A stretch of 64,000 bases of DNA from Prosapia bicincta (Eukaryota > Arthropoda > Insecta > Hemiptera > Cercopidae), in assembly GCA_036971475.1 (NCBI GenBank), contig JBAIZL010000006.1, forward strand, positions 7,108,501 to 7,172,500. The letters run 5' to 3'. The position numbers and the translations under genes were made by a program. The number at the start of each line of letters is the position of its first letter. The stretch's first letter is position 1. A model generated the notes under the pieces. It was not told the DNA's origin. It worked only from the letters and a program-made list of their open reading frames with translations, and did no database searches. Positions 23,812-35,318 of this stretch are shown here, one piece after another.

Positions 23812-24273
23812 AACTTGTATTAAACAAATATATACTTATATAGGTATTAACCAATTAAAACAACATATTCATTTTTGTGTTCTTTGTTAAATTTTTGTCT
23901 GGTTTTACTAATTGATTTATAAATTATATTACGTTAATTAGATACATAACGAGTTACTAACATTGTCAAACACAAATTTTCAAGAAGACAGTTGTCAGGT
24001 CAGAGCTCAGGTTATCAATTTCTGAATTATCTATTAACACATAACAGTAGATACTGAAATGCATTGGGAAATCCATTTTTTAATCTGAACATCAGGTATA
24101 TTAAGAAATATTTAAAAGTATACATCAAACCTGCTTCCTTAAATAGATATTTCTTCAGACATAATATTGTTACATATTCACTGATATCGATACCATGTTT
24201 TTTACTATAGAAGATTTTTACATAAGGTAATTCAGCTCATTTTTTATGAAAACTTAAATAACTATGAAAATAA

Positions 24274-24504
24274 TATTTGTTGATTCCATCTTTACGTGAG
24301 CTACTAGGTTTCCCTAAACACTTGTAAATATTTACAAACTTGCCTATAGTAGAACTTACTTATATTTGTTGGAGACAGCTGTTTCGGGAGATGTGTCCCA
24401 TTGTTACGGTCTGAGTTGACAATGGGGCACATCTGAAACGGCCATCCTCAACAAATATAAGTAAGCGCTACTATAGGCAAGTTTGAAAATATTTACAAGT
24501 GTTT
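24274..24504. mobile_element. Family B fold-back element, copy 4 (two full arms)
   Basis: 231 bases between 11-bp duplications TATGAAAATAA (24263-24273 and 24505-24515). It contains both arms with the GGAGATGTGTCCCATTGT region in both orientations. Confidence 0.88.
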
Positions 24505-24515
24505 TATGAAAATAA

Positions 24516-25325
24516 AATAAAAAGTCAGGTAATAAAAACTTATCCAAAGAAATAAAATTATAACAATTTTTTCACTTATTTGAAAATACACACATCATAA
24601 TCTGCTAATTTAATGATAAATTTAGACATCAAAGAATTAGAAGGGACTGTACAGAAGCCTGTACAAAAAAAAATTAAATCAATAATTCTTCTCAATGTCT
24701 ATATCTACAGATTAAACACAAACAGTAGAAGCTTTTACAAAAAAAATAAAGTTTTAAAAATTTAAAAACTGTTATTCATGCATGTTATCTCAACATATGG
24801 CATTCAGATATTCTTGTTATGTTACAAATTAATTAACCATAAATCATTGTATGTTTTTTTAATAAAGGTTTTTTTAACAGTGTTTTTGCCAATGTTAATG
24901 ATTTCAACATGTTAGTGTTTTGATTTTGTAATTTAAACATAAGTTAAACCTATAGTTTTTCTATTAATTTTCTTTTAATTTCAACATATTGTTCATGATC
25001 GAGACTGAAATATTTGTACAAACCATTTTGAGGGATCAAACTTACTATAAAATGTCTGTTTTCACCCTTAATACTGAAGAATTGCTGTTATGGTTCTTTT
25101 TGTTTTCATAATAAAATTCAATTATATTTTATGTTTTGTTATGTATATAAAAATGTTATACTTGTACAAAGCCGAAATATTAATACAAGAAAACATTTAT
25201 TTTAAAAAAACGTCTGTTGTTACCAATTTGTGAATATAACCATTCTTTATTTTCCCTATTAAATAAAGTAATGGACAATAAAAACCTTCCACAATTACAT
25301 AAACAAATTACACAATAACAAAACG
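24516..25325. other. No recognised feature (intron)
   Basis: Very AT-rich. Confidence 0.4.
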
Positions 25326-26135
25326 TCACACTAAAATCAACTTCTTAGATTTAACAATAGCAAAACAAAACAACAAACACACATTCAAAATATACAGGAA
25401 ACCACCACCACTGACATAGTTATACACAACAATACCAATCACCTCACACAACACAAACATGCTGCCTTTCACTCCATGATACACAGACTAATCAACATAC
25501 CCATGAACAATGAAGACAAAATAAATAAACTAAACACATAGCCTATACAAACAGATAAAACACGCCTTGATAGACAACATAATGAGCGAAAAAACCACAC
25601 TCACATAACAACAAAAAAGAACAACACACAAACACAAAAAAATAACAGTTACATATCACAAACAATAGCTTCCTGTTCTGCAAACTTAAATACAAAGTAA
25701 TATTTAAAACATCCAACACAATCAAAAAACACCTACACAGTTCAAAAACACATCAGAATAAACACGACAGGGCAGGAGTATACAAGCGTATATACAACAA
25801 CTACCCCAGCTTTTACATAGGACAAACAGGGAGAACATTTACCACAAGAAACAACAAACACATAAAAGACATAAAAAAGAGGCAACCCAAATCGAATTTT
25901 GCCATACACATACAACACATTCTAAACGACAAAACATGCTCGTAATTAAATACTATATTTGAATACATAATTAACAACTACTCTATGAACAATAATACAC
26001 CACAGACTCACACCTACACAACACACCTGAGTAACATGCTTGTTGTGAGTCACATTATTGAATAATGCGCTGACTAATGCAAAATGCGCTTGCTGAAAAT
26101 ATCAGTAAGTAGTGGTTTTTGCCAAATTAATACCA
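25326..26135 (+). pseudogene. PLE relic: RT thumb region and GIY-YIG
   Basis: Reads NFLDLTIAKQNNKHTFKIYR-KPPP, a typical PLE block after the RT catalytic motif, then several stops. GIY-YIG motif YIGQTGRTFTTRNNKHIKDI follows at about 25810-25870, and the copy ends with the family C terminus at 26040-26130 (CTGAAAATATCAGTAAGTAG). Catalytic YxDD is not present in this fragment. Confidence 0.75.
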
Positions 26136-26254
26136 AAAGTGTAATAATGGACAATCTCCATTTCATTTAAGATGGATATTGTAATCACATTTACTTTTTT
26201 TCGTGGAGGCTAATGATCTACATGCTACATAATCCAAATTAAACTGAATATACT

Positions 26255-26873
26255 CACATTTGTTAATTCCATCTGCGCGTGAGCTACTAGTAATCACTAA
26301 ACACTTTTAAATGTTTTAAACTTGCCTATAGTAGCACTTACTTAACTCTCAACTCCACAAAACATGACTACATAGACATAACATCTAACCTATAAATTCT
26401 TCATAAACAACACAGAAATAACCAACGCTACACAACCGAACAATTCGAAATATATAGACACTTCAAACTACACCTCACACACATACTCAATACACAATTA
26501 CATTACAACTCACACGCACTTTTTGACACCGAACAATACGAAATATATAGACACTTCAAACTACACCCTACACACATACTCAATACACAATTACATTACA
26601 ACTCACACACACTTTTTGACATCATAACTCCTAATACACACAAAATACACCCACACCACCAAAATATCTCACCCCCACCACCAAAATATCTCACCCCCAC
26701 CACCAAAATATCCCACCCCCACCACCAAAATATCCCACCCCCACCCTAACCTACATAAACCTTGAGATCAGTTACGGTCTGAGTTGACAAAGGGTCACAT
26801 CTCCCGAAACAGCCGTCCTCAACAAGCAAAGTAAGTGCTACTATAGGCAAGTTTAAAACATTTAAAAGTGTTT
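26255..26873 (+). mobile_element. Family B element with internal PLE-like sequence
   Basis: 619 bases between 12-bp duplications ACTGAATATACT (26243-26254 and 26874-26885). Inverted family B arms enclose about 420 bases of A/C-rich sequence (CACACACATACTCAATACAC repeated) and a minisatellite. The + strand at 26780-26821 has the hammerhead-like fold with GGG/CCC stem II and AC(AGCC)GU stem III. It is the most complete family B copy. Confidence 0.87.
26652..26744. repeat. Minisatellite, about four 23-bp units
   Basis: Unit CACCACCAAAATATCTCACC plus CCC, repeated with a T/C change in later units. Confidence 0.85.
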
Positions 26874-26885
26874 ACTGAATATACT

Positions 26886-27628
26886 GTTATAAAATTAAAA
26901 ATGAAACATTACTCCTACACAAAAAAATACATCCTGTGCTTTTACTTGTACAATGTTATGCAGCTGATTCAGGAAATGACATATATCAGTAGGTCTGTGT
27001 TTTACAAGTATTTTTAATATTTTATGTGTACAATATATTGGATGATGGTCAAATCAAGTTAAAATTGGCAAATATGTACAACAAAACGTGTCTGTATTAT
27101 TTTATTGAAAAATCTTAACATAATTATCATTAAACATGATGTTTAAATAACATTAAATATTTATTTTAGAAATGATGAATTCTTGTTTTTATAACATGAA
27201 CATATTATTTAAACCCATTGCTAATCTAATTACATGTATACTGCGGACACTAACGGGTACAAATTAAATCCTTGCGCCAATTAAATTGTATTTTGATACA
27301 AAAATATTCTCACTTATAAAGCAGTAATTGTTACATTTTTTATACGAGTGCAATTTTTTCATTTGTTAATTTGTCCCTAGTCAGTTTATTTGTTAATTGA
27401 TTATTATGTGTAATCATAATTAGTAAAAAAAATTAATAGCTACAATGAGCTTCTCACTCCAGTTGACATAAAAACTGCTAAAACATTCTATTATGTTTAG
27501 ATGTCTGACAGAAGGTCAATAAGACATAAATATCTTTCGTTATTTGTGCAGAAAGTTTCGAGAGTCGATAAATATCCCTTAGAAATCACAAACGTCTAGT
27601 CTTGTGCATGACATATCAGAAAATAAAC
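26886..27628. other. No recognised feature (intron)
   Basis: AT-rich sequence. Confidence 0.4.
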
Positions 27629-27704
27629 TCTCTTGAAGCAATAAAAATATTGAAAAGAACCCCAATACCACAAAAATAACAAATAAAACAAGTTACTTAA
27701 GATT

Positions 27705-27750
27705 AAACCCTTATGTACATTTCGATGACCATGTCATCATCAGAGGGTCT
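27705..27750 (-). ncRNA. Hammerhead ribozyme-like motif, family E (- strand)
   Basis: Stem I AGACCCU/AGGGUUU (7 bp including one G-U), core CUGAUGA, hairpin around UGAC-AUG-GUCA, GAAA, short stem III around GUAC and cleavage triplet AUA. Stem II is offset compared with the + copy. Folding and activity are untested. Confidence 0.55.
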
Positions 27751-27814
27751 TGTTACAAAATACAATCTAGTTGTTACTAAACTAAATACTAAACTAGATT
27801 GTATTTTGTAACAA

Positions 27815-27861
27815 GGCCCTCTGATGATGATGACATGGTCATCGAAATGTACATAAGGGTT
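27815..27861 (+). ncRNA. Hammerhead ribozyme-like motif, family E (+ strand)
   Basis: Stem I GGCCCU/AGGGUU, core CUGAUGA at 27821-27827, one extra U, stem II GAUGAC(AUG)GUCAUC, GAAA at 27844-27847, stem III AU(GUAC)AU and triplet AUA before AGGG. Minimal hammerheads with a 2-bp stem III are known from Penelope-like elements. Confidence 0.6.
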
Positions 27862-28274
27862 TAATCTTAAGTAACTTGTTTTATTTGTTATTTTTGTGGT
27901 ATTGGGGATCTTTTCAATATTTTTATTGTAATATATTGTACCACTGTGCTCTTGATATTGTGTCTCTTGAAGCAAACAAATCAATCAAACAATGACGAAA
28001 TTCATGACTAGTTAGGCTAGTCTTTGTACCCGCTACTATTAAATTACCTATTAAAAAGCCGTAAACCGCAATGAATTAACTGTTAAAATTTAAGAGAAAT
28101 TCATAGATAATATAACAAACTAGTTTACTCATATTAAATTTTTACTGCCATCATTTTTTTTTTTTTAATTTCAAGTTACAGGCTACAGATACAATGGTTT
28201 TCTAAACTATGTAACATTTTATAACATTTAAAATCAATTGTAATTAATTTAGTGTTTTATTGTTTACATTTTAG

Positions 28275-28307
28275 GATAGTGGCAGAGCCAAAAGACAACG
28301 GCTTTAA
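28275..28307 (+). CDS. HORMA-domain protein, last exon with stop
   Basis: Acceptor TTACATTTTAG, then DSGRAKRQRL and TAA, in phase 0 with the preceding exon. The very short last exon ends in a second basic patch. Its 3'UTR is AT-rich. Confidence 0.65.
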   Translation, partial: DSGRAKRQRL

Positions 28308-28464
28308 TTAGAAATGGCCAGAGAGTACCTACAGCTCAGATTTAACCATAAAATGTATTATTAAATTCACTCTTAACCTTTGTACAAAGAAAATGAAACT
28401 TGCTAAATATTATTAATAATATAAATTTGCTAAATATTGAAATCTTGAGTTTATTATAAATATA

Positions 28465-28470
28465 AATAAA
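28465..28470 (+). promoter_or_regulatory. Candidate poly(A) signal of the HORMA gene
   Basis: AATAAA about 160 bases after the stop codon. Because the region is AT-rich, such hexamers also occur by chance. Confidence 0.35.
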
Positions 28471-28479
28471 TAAGTACAA

Positions 28480-29660
28480 ACATATATTTTAAGTAAGTTT
28501 ATACTTAAAATAAATAAACTCACTATTAATGGATGAAAATTTAAGGATTTTTTTTCCCAGTGACGTTGGTAAATATATATTTAATAGAAGAGATAGGAAT
28601 GATATTTTAGGTATACAGGCATTAATAAGTTTTGTTGCAAAAAATGAGAATATAATTTACGAATTCAATATGTAATAGTCTTAGCCCGAGATCACTCCCA
28701 CGATTACCCATCCCGTTAGAGCAAATCTAACAATCATCATAATTTTTATTGTGTGTTTTAAATTATAAATTTCAATTGTACGGATTGTATTGAGCTTTAA
28801 ACTTCTTCATTGATTTAAAAACAATCTATTAAATACATGTACGTCTAATTTAAATGTAAAATTACATATAGAAAAACTAGAGTTTTAACAGTTATGCAAT
28901 TACTCGCATCGTTAGGTTGCTCCTAACACAGCACTTACGTGATCGCTTGTACATGTTGGTGCTCCCCAAAATGGGCGATGTCTGCCACTTCTCTCACCTC
29001 TGGTTACCCTCTCAATTAAGCTATCTAGTCGAAATTTGGGTAGTGTCAAGCCAACATCCTCGAGAAAGCATATTTAGAAGCTCAGACAAATACATCGAAA
29101 AGATAAAATAATTCCTTCAGAGCAACTAAAAATGTTAGATTCAATCTAATAGGTTCCCGGGTTAACATATTGTCTATTATGGCTATTAATACAATATCAA
29201 GGACAATGTTTCTAATTATAGCGTTGAATTTTGCATGCAATTTTTTATAAATATTAATCATAATTTGGACGTTGAAATGAATTGAAAAATTTTTCTTTCC
29301 GACCAAACACAATATTTCAAATTGGGTTCTTTGATACCTTTGATTTTTAACTGATTTTAATACCTTGATGATGTAATAACTGATATTGAATAAAAATGTT
29401 TAAATGCTGATAAAAATGTTTTATCTTAAATTTAGGTTCTTTTAAAAGTTATTTCACTGTATTTGTCGTCAGGAGTTCATAGCTATTTTGTTGAACGTAG
29501 ATTATAAATTAAAAACAAATAATTTTCACTCTATAATATTTTTCAACAATAACAAGTATTGAAAAACTTGAGAATAAAATTTTTTTAAACAATGTATTTT
29601 TAAATTATTTTGTATGAAGCTATGAGGCTGAGGAACGTTCATAACTCAAATAATTAAAAA
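28480..29660. other. No recognised feature
   Basis: Beyond the HORMA gene's 3' end. ORFs at 28917-29111 and 29082-29312 are unrecognised. Confidence 0.4.
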
Positions 29661-29665
29661 TTACT

Positions 29666-29794
29666 AAATTTAAACTACTTAACTAAGTGAATACGTAATG
29701 GCTTACTTGGTTTCCTTCGTAAAAGGAACGAAGGTTTTGAAACGCGTCAGCAAGTAAGCAATTACGTATTCACTTAGTTAAGTAGTTTAAATTT
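29666..29794. repeat. Palindromic element with GAAACGCGTC motif
   Basis: Arms of about 43 bases, AAATTTAAACTACTTAACTA inwards to GGCTTACTTG and complement. The loop contains a CCTTCG/CGAAGG hairpin followed by GAAACGCGTC and then AGCAAGTAAGC, which pairs with GCTTACTTG. This is hammerhead-like in layout but lacks the CUGAUGA core. The arm recurs at 30445-30480. Confidence 0.75.
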
Positions 29795-30395
29795 AGTTTA
29801 ATCAGTGAATTCAAGATGATTACATCAAGAAACTTCAATTAAAATTAGTTCTCATAAATTTTCAAGAAATTATTAAGTTTCAGGAAAACATGTCAATAAT
29901 AGATAAAAAAACACTGAACAAGTAAGGAGTGTGTATAATATACACCCAGAATCTGAGAAAATAGATTTGTTCCATTAATTCTGAGTTTTTCTCTATTTAA
30001 AATTTATAAATATTTAGATTTAATTAAATGTCACAAAATAATTTTCTGTTATTACCATATTCTAGTATTAAGAAACTTATGCTTAGTAGATACAAATTTA
30101 ATACTAACAAGATCTAATAAGAAGAAATAATTGTTTAAATTAAGTTTGGAGGAGCTGTGCTGAGTTAATTGTGTTTTATATAATACAAAAACATTTTTTT
30201 TAATAAGATTTGTGTTAATAATTTTCTTAAAAAAATTGATAAAAAGATAATTCTGTTCAAATTAAGAATTGAATATTTGTTTCAAAAGGATTGATAAAAA
30301 CTTCAAGGTGAATAGAATGACATTGCTTCATTACATTTATAGAGTTATAATAAAATTTTAATTTTGAAAATAAATTACCATATAAAAATACCATT

Positions 30396-30818
30396 AAAAA
30401 ACAAATAAAAACATACACAAAACTCACAAATTATTCATTTATTATGCAATTACGTATTCACGTAGTTAAGTAGTGTAAAATTAGTTCTGTTTCATTTCAC
30501 TATCTCCTGATTTTCCACGGAAAGAGCTCATCAGCTTGGCACATGGACAGTCTTCCTGAATCCTTTACGCGCGTTAGGGATACAACCACATGCGCATGTA
30601 AGACGGAGGCAGCTCGCTACAGGTGGGCTGCCACGAGGGCTGAGCGGGCTTTGGGGGTTCAGACCCAGGGGGAGGGGGAAAAAACTTTCACCCTAGTTGT
30701 AAGTTAGAGTTTGTAGTAGTAACATTCACTGATGATGATGACTTGGTCATTGAAACGCGTATAGGTAAATAAATGAATAATTTGTGAGTTTTGTATATGT
30801 TTTTATTTGTTTTTAACA
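30396..30818 (+). mobile_element. Inverted-ended element with GC-rich centre
   Basis: Ends AAAAACAAATAAAAACATAC and complement, about 45 bp. The centre (30500-30720) is GC-rich and unrecognised. Before the right arm stands ACTGATGATGATGACTTGGT, then CATTGAAACGCG: the same core-plus-U-plus-stem layout as family E. Confidence 0.7.
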
Positions 30819-30829
30819 TAGCCTCACAA

Positions 30830-31629
30830 GCTAAGCTCAAAGAATATTTGTTTAAAAATACCACGTACGATAATATGTTAATAACGTTTGTTTTTTACAT
30901 TTTTAGAAAAGATTACATATACTTTTAATGTGTGAAAGTATAAAAACATTAAAAGTTTACAGTAAACCATCAAAAATCTACTGTTTTTTCCGGATTTTCA
31001 AACAATCTCTAAACTACTGTGTATTATTGATATTTCATTTATTATAATGGGTTTTAATGCTTAAATTATTGTGTAAGTTTGAATAATCAGGAATTATCAC
31101 AAAATAGATGTCATAGAACTTGAAAAATACAAAAAAATTTAGTGAAAATCATATAATGTACATAATATTACATAGCTCAGAAACATGCGGGTACAAACTT
31201 ATTGCGTGAAAAAGTATTTTATTGTTTTTTTAACAAAAGCATATTATATGACAAAGTAACTAATATTATTATTCACTAAATCATAAACAATAAATTATTC
31301 TTACAGTACAAAGGTCACTCACGTAAACAGTAAACAACTATATCAATCACAATGCTAACACAATATACGACAGTTGACAGACGCTGCGTCCTGCCAATAA
31401 TACCAGTCATACGCGCATGCATAAATCACATAATGGCGCACAAACAGAAAGTAGATTGGTAGCACGTGGCCAAGAACAATAAACGTAGCAGCGGAGTTTA
31501 TTTACACCAAACAAACATTGTCACACATTTTAATGGACTTTAAACAAACAACTAGGACTTCTATAAACAAAATATTGTAAATACGTGATTTCTCGTAATA
31601 CGCTTGCAAAGGGTTAATAATATTCCATT
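30830..31629. other. Unassigned sequence, possibly 3' part of the adjacent Tigger relic
   Basis: Positions 31360-31620 are less AT-rich and may be the element's 3' untranslated part; no terminal repeat could be fixed. Confidence 0.35.
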
Positions 31630-32095
31630 TTATTGTTGGGTAGTAGAATAACTTCGAATATCCTTTTGTACAAAGTTTGATGTAGGTTCTACGTAAAGAT
31701 GTTCACATTTGTTAATAGACGGGAAAATTTCATCAGATACGTTTTCTACGAATTGAAGTCCACGACAAATCGTTTCAAATGCTGCCGTCATTTCTTTCTT
31801 GGAAGGTTTAGGAACTTCTATATCTTCTGCCTTGATGCCCTCATCTTCAACTTCAGTATTTCTTAAAGAACTTAAAATATCATCTGTTGGATATTCAGCT
31901 ACAATAACATCCAGCCTTAAAAATTCGTTTAGCGAAACATTGCCGTTGATCGTGCCTGCCGATTGTAAATGCTCCCAACATTCCTCAATTTGCGGCAGTA
32001 CATTCCTTTCTTCCACAACAGATCTTTCAGAGAAGCCGGCTTTTAAAAAACAATTTATCGTCGATTCCGCAACATCATTTTGCCACACCTTTACT
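31630..32095 (-). pseudogene. Tigger/pogo transposase C-terminal relic
   Basis: 152 codons open on the - strand, beginning WQNDVAESTINCFLKAGFSE, the conserved helix after the DDE catalytic core of pogo/Tigger transposases (W..V...TI.NCF.KAGF). The rest is an acidic tail. The catalytic domain is absent because the copy is cut off at about 32095, where PLE sequence begins on the other strand. Confidence 0.8.
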
Positions 32096-32106
32096 AATTG
32101 TGATAT

Positions 32107-32768
32107 ACACAGCCTGAGGTTGATAACGTTTTCAATAGGTTTGTCAGGTTCACAAGAAAAGGTTCATCCTCGAGAAGAACAACTTTCAGTTTGAGGGAAG
32201 GAACTACCTTCAAATAAAGGGAACAGCAATGGGTACCAGAATGGCACCATCGTACGCAAATCTGTACATGGGATTGTTGGAAGAAAGTTTTATAAAGACA
32301 CAAACACACCAGCCGTTATGTTGGTATAGATATATAGATGACATCTTCCTAATTTGGACACAGGGTGCTTCAACACTTGAGACATTTTTAGACAGCCTGA
32401 CACAATTCTCCACACTTCAATTTACCTGGGAGGAATCTACATCAGCCATCAACTTTTTGGATGTAGAGGTAACACTCCAGAATGGAAATATCAACACAGG
32501 AATTCACATCAAACCTACAAACCACCTACAATATCTCCATTTCGACAGCAACCACCCAATAAACATAAAACGATCCATTCCATACAGTCAAGCAATCAGG
32601 GGTAAGAGAATCTGTTCGAATGATAGGGAATTGGAAGATTTTAATAGAAAGATATCAACAGCCTTCCAGAGAAGAGGATACCCAAAAAACTCATTGAAAA
32701 CCAAATTCATTCAGCATAATCCTCGGTTCACCATAAACCACAAACAGAACAAAATAAACTGTCTTTAA
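32107..32768 (+). pseudogene. PLE reverse transcriptase, C-terminal half
   Basis: Reads LEKNNFQFEGRNYLQIKGTA, MGTRMAPSYANLYMGLLEES, then the catalytic WYRYIDDIFLIW, INFLDVEV and GIHIKPTNHLQYLHFDSNHP. These are the Penelope RT motifs in order. The N-terminal fingers are missing, and the frame ends at 32768 (KINCL*), after which a different frame continues. Confidence 0.88.
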
Positions 32769-33384
32769 TAACAGACTACCATCCTGGTCTACATAAACTC
32801 AACAAGATATTGAGAGATGGCTTCAAAATTCTTCAAGCTTCCGTCCACACCAAAAATCTTTTCACCGATCCACCGCAAATTTGGTACAAGCAACCTCCCA
32901 ACTTGAAAAACATCCTAAATGACCAGACCCTGATGCAGAGAAACCACACAAACTTCCTCATGGCTCCTTCCCATGTAATAGACCTAGATGCAAGACGTGT
33001 CCAATACACCCCTCAGCAAATAGTTTCAACAGCCAAACAACAAAAATGGTCTTCAAAATACAGGGTCATCATAATTGTACATCGAAAAATGTCATATACC
33101 AGCTACAATGTAAACTTTGCTCAGCACAGTACATAGGCCTGACCACGGATGGCCTGAATATCAGAATGAATGGCCACAGACATGATGTTAAAATTATGAA
33201 TATGGATAGACCAACAGCTCAACATGCTGCGAGTCACAACATCACAACTTTTGATGACTGCTATACCACAAAAATAATTAAATCACTCCCCCCTGATTGC
33301 AATCCCTCAGAGCTGAGAAGGTGGGAACTATCATACCAGTGGTATACCAAGTCCAGAGAATCCCCTAACCTCAACATCAGATAA
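32769..33384 (+). pseudogene. PLE connector and GIY-YIG endonuclease
   Basis: Two overlapping frames carry the rest: RDGFKILQASVHTKNLFTDP (to 33136) and CTSKNVIYQLQCKLCSAQYI with GLTTDGLNIRMNGHRHDVKI (33046-33384). CxxC followed by YIG and R..GHR is the PLE-specific GIY-YIG nuclease, which nicks the target. The frameshift near 33050 and the truncation make the copy inactive. Confidence 0.85.
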
Positions 33385-33544
33385 AACCATTCATTTTTTT
33401 TTTCCAAATAGCCTATCTCTTTTCCCCTGACAGACTTATATAAACTATAATCACTCATATGTTCATGGAAACAATATATATATATATATCTTTATTCTGT
33501 GCATCTGTGACATCTGATTTCTACTCTACACAATCTGTGATTAC

Positions 33545-33720
33545 AATTATTTTATTTCATTCTCTCATATTTCTTTTTGTGTTTTCTCTTCGATTGACAA
33601 AGACCACTGTGTGGTTGAAATATATCATTGTTTAAGTGCTTTTATGTGTTTCTATTTCAAGACTACAGAGTGGACTCTTACCAAGGTAAGTCTGTCAGTC
33701 TCCTAGTCCAAAAAATCTAA
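33545..33720 (+). repeat. Family A arm at the PLE 3' end
   Basis: The same 164-base arm found in both orientations at 7366-7705, 17408-18390 and 48198-48542. It holds TTGACAA (33595-33601), hairpin GACCAC-TGT-GTGGTT and GAAA, and an ACCAAGGTAAGT that reads as a perfect splice donor. Confidence 0.85.
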
Positions 33721-34161
33721 ATAATCTTTACCAACCAAAACTAACCTATAAATATATATATATATTCACATTGAATTATAAATACAGTATTTTGGTGCCC
33801 ACAATTGTTTGTTGACAGTGGTTCAGATGATGGATATCCCATCACCATATTGCAGTGATGTGACTAACAGTGATTCACATTAACATGTCAAACTGTGATT
33901 GTCAGTTGCTATTAGTTATTGAGGTTAGGTAAAGTCAGTTGACCATGTCAGTATGATTGTTTTATATTAATTAATAGTTGTTAACAAGATGAAGAAAAAA
34001 GTTATCAGAGGTGAAAAAAACAAAAAAGACACCATTGGCTGTCAGTTGTCCATGTAATGGAGTGTCCATTGAAAGGAGGGAAAAATCCTTTGAACTTATT
34101 ATCAAATTTTTCGGTTCCCAGAAAAATGTATGTACAATGGAGGTGTCTATTCAGAGAGGTT

Positions 34162-34198
<37 letters not shown>

Positions 34199-34200
<2 letters not shown>

Positions 34201-35287
34201 GAGATAAGAGGTGAGGCTAGAAAAAAACCGAACTAGCACAGGTGAAACAATAAAACGAATGCAATAAGGCTGAAAGTCGCCTGGCCTGTCACGTGACTTT
34301 TGCTCCGCCTATTGCTCGAGTTTCATCTGCCTCCTGCACTCAGTCTGCCCGTGGCATCTGTTCTAAGTAGTTGACGTTTTGTCTGTGCATCGGAAAAATG
34401 TTGAGTGTACAGAAAGAACAGCGTGTTAACATCAAATTTCTTTTCAAACTTGGAAAATCTGCAAGTGAAACGTTTGTAATGTTGCAACAAGTGTACGGCG
34501 ATGATTGTTTATCGTGAACACAAGTGTTTGAGTGGTTTAAACGATTTAAAGATGGCCGCGAAGACACAAGTGATGGCGCTCGCACTGAAGCACATTGAAA
34601 GTGATCCCACCTTTTTACAAAATGTTATTACTTGTGATGAATCGTTGTTTTTTACTTACGATCCCGAAACCAAACGCCAATCGATGCATTGGAAATCTCC
34701 TGATTCTCCACGACAAAAAAAAGCACAAATGTCAAAATCGAAATTCAAGGCAATGATGATTTTTTTTTATGTCAAAGGGATTGTACACATTGATTGGGTA
34801 CCAGAGGGACAAACAGTGAATCAGCATTACTACATTAGCGTCCTGACTACCCTACGTGAGCAAGTACGGAGAAAACGGAACTATTTGTGGAAAAAAATGA
34901 CATGGATCCTGCACCAAGACAATGTCCCAGCTCACAATGCGTTGTCAGTGAAGACGTTTTTAGCCAATCACAACATTCCCATCTTAGACCATCCACCCTA
35001 CTCACCTGATTTGGCCCCCGTGTGATTTTTTTCTTTTCCCTAAAGTCGTCAGCTTTGAAAGGAACTAGATTTGAGAGTGTTGAAGCAGTAAAAGAAAAAG
35101 CGATGGAAGTAATGTATAGACTTACCGAAAATGATCTGCAGCATTGCTATGAACAGTGAAAAATTCATATGGAGCGGTGTATAGACTGAGGAGGAGAGTA
35201 CATTGAAGGAGATAACATCAAATTGTAAATAATGGAAAATAAAATTTTTTTATAGCATCAGTTCGGTTTTTTTCTAGCCACACCTTG
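34199..35287 (+). mobile_element. mariner element 2, deleted and inactive
   Basis: Inverted ends contain GGCTAGAAAAAAACCGAACT (left, 34212 on) and the complement at 35261-35280, between (TA)n tracts. It is a different mariner lineage from element 1 judged by ends and protein. Confidence 0.88.
34398..35158 (+). pseudogene. mariner transposase pseudogene 2
   Basis: Begins MLSVQKEQRVNIKFLFKLGK, has an in-frame TGA at 34515-34517 (CLS*TQVFEWF), loses the middle of the DNA-binding part after GARTE near 34587, and resumes at HIESDPTFLQNVITCDESLF. Asp 1 (34636-34638) and Asp 2 (34918-34920, HQDNVPAHN) are kept. The third lies beyond a one-base insertion after HPPYSPDLAP, which creates a stop near 35023. 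The C-terminus reads ESVEAVKEKAMEVMYRLTEN. Confidence 0.9.

Positions 35288-35289
<2 letters not shown>

Positions 35290-35318
<29 letters not shown>

Larger units (their letters stand above)
27642..27962 (+). mobile_element. Family E palindromic element, short copy
   Basis: 321 bases between perfect 13-bp duplications TCTCTTGAAGCAA (27629-27641 and 27963-27975). Arms of about 130 bases are joined near 27780; the right end carries the family terminus CACTGTGCTCTTGATATTGT. Each arm has a canonical-core hammerhead-like motif. Confidence 0.9.
32096..33765 (+). mobile_element. Family A Penelope-like element, 5'-truncated
   Basis: Starts in the middle of the RT domain next to the Tigger relic and runs through RT, GIY-YIG and the 3' terminal region (33480-33765), which is the same sequence as the family A palindromes. 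It ends with CCAAAACTAACCTATAAATA at a TA tract. This copy connects the fold-back repeats to their PLE parent. Confidence 0.88.

Noticed and set aside
32094..32413. - strand ORFs opposite the PLE RT
   Set aside because: Complement of a clear RT domain with YIDD.
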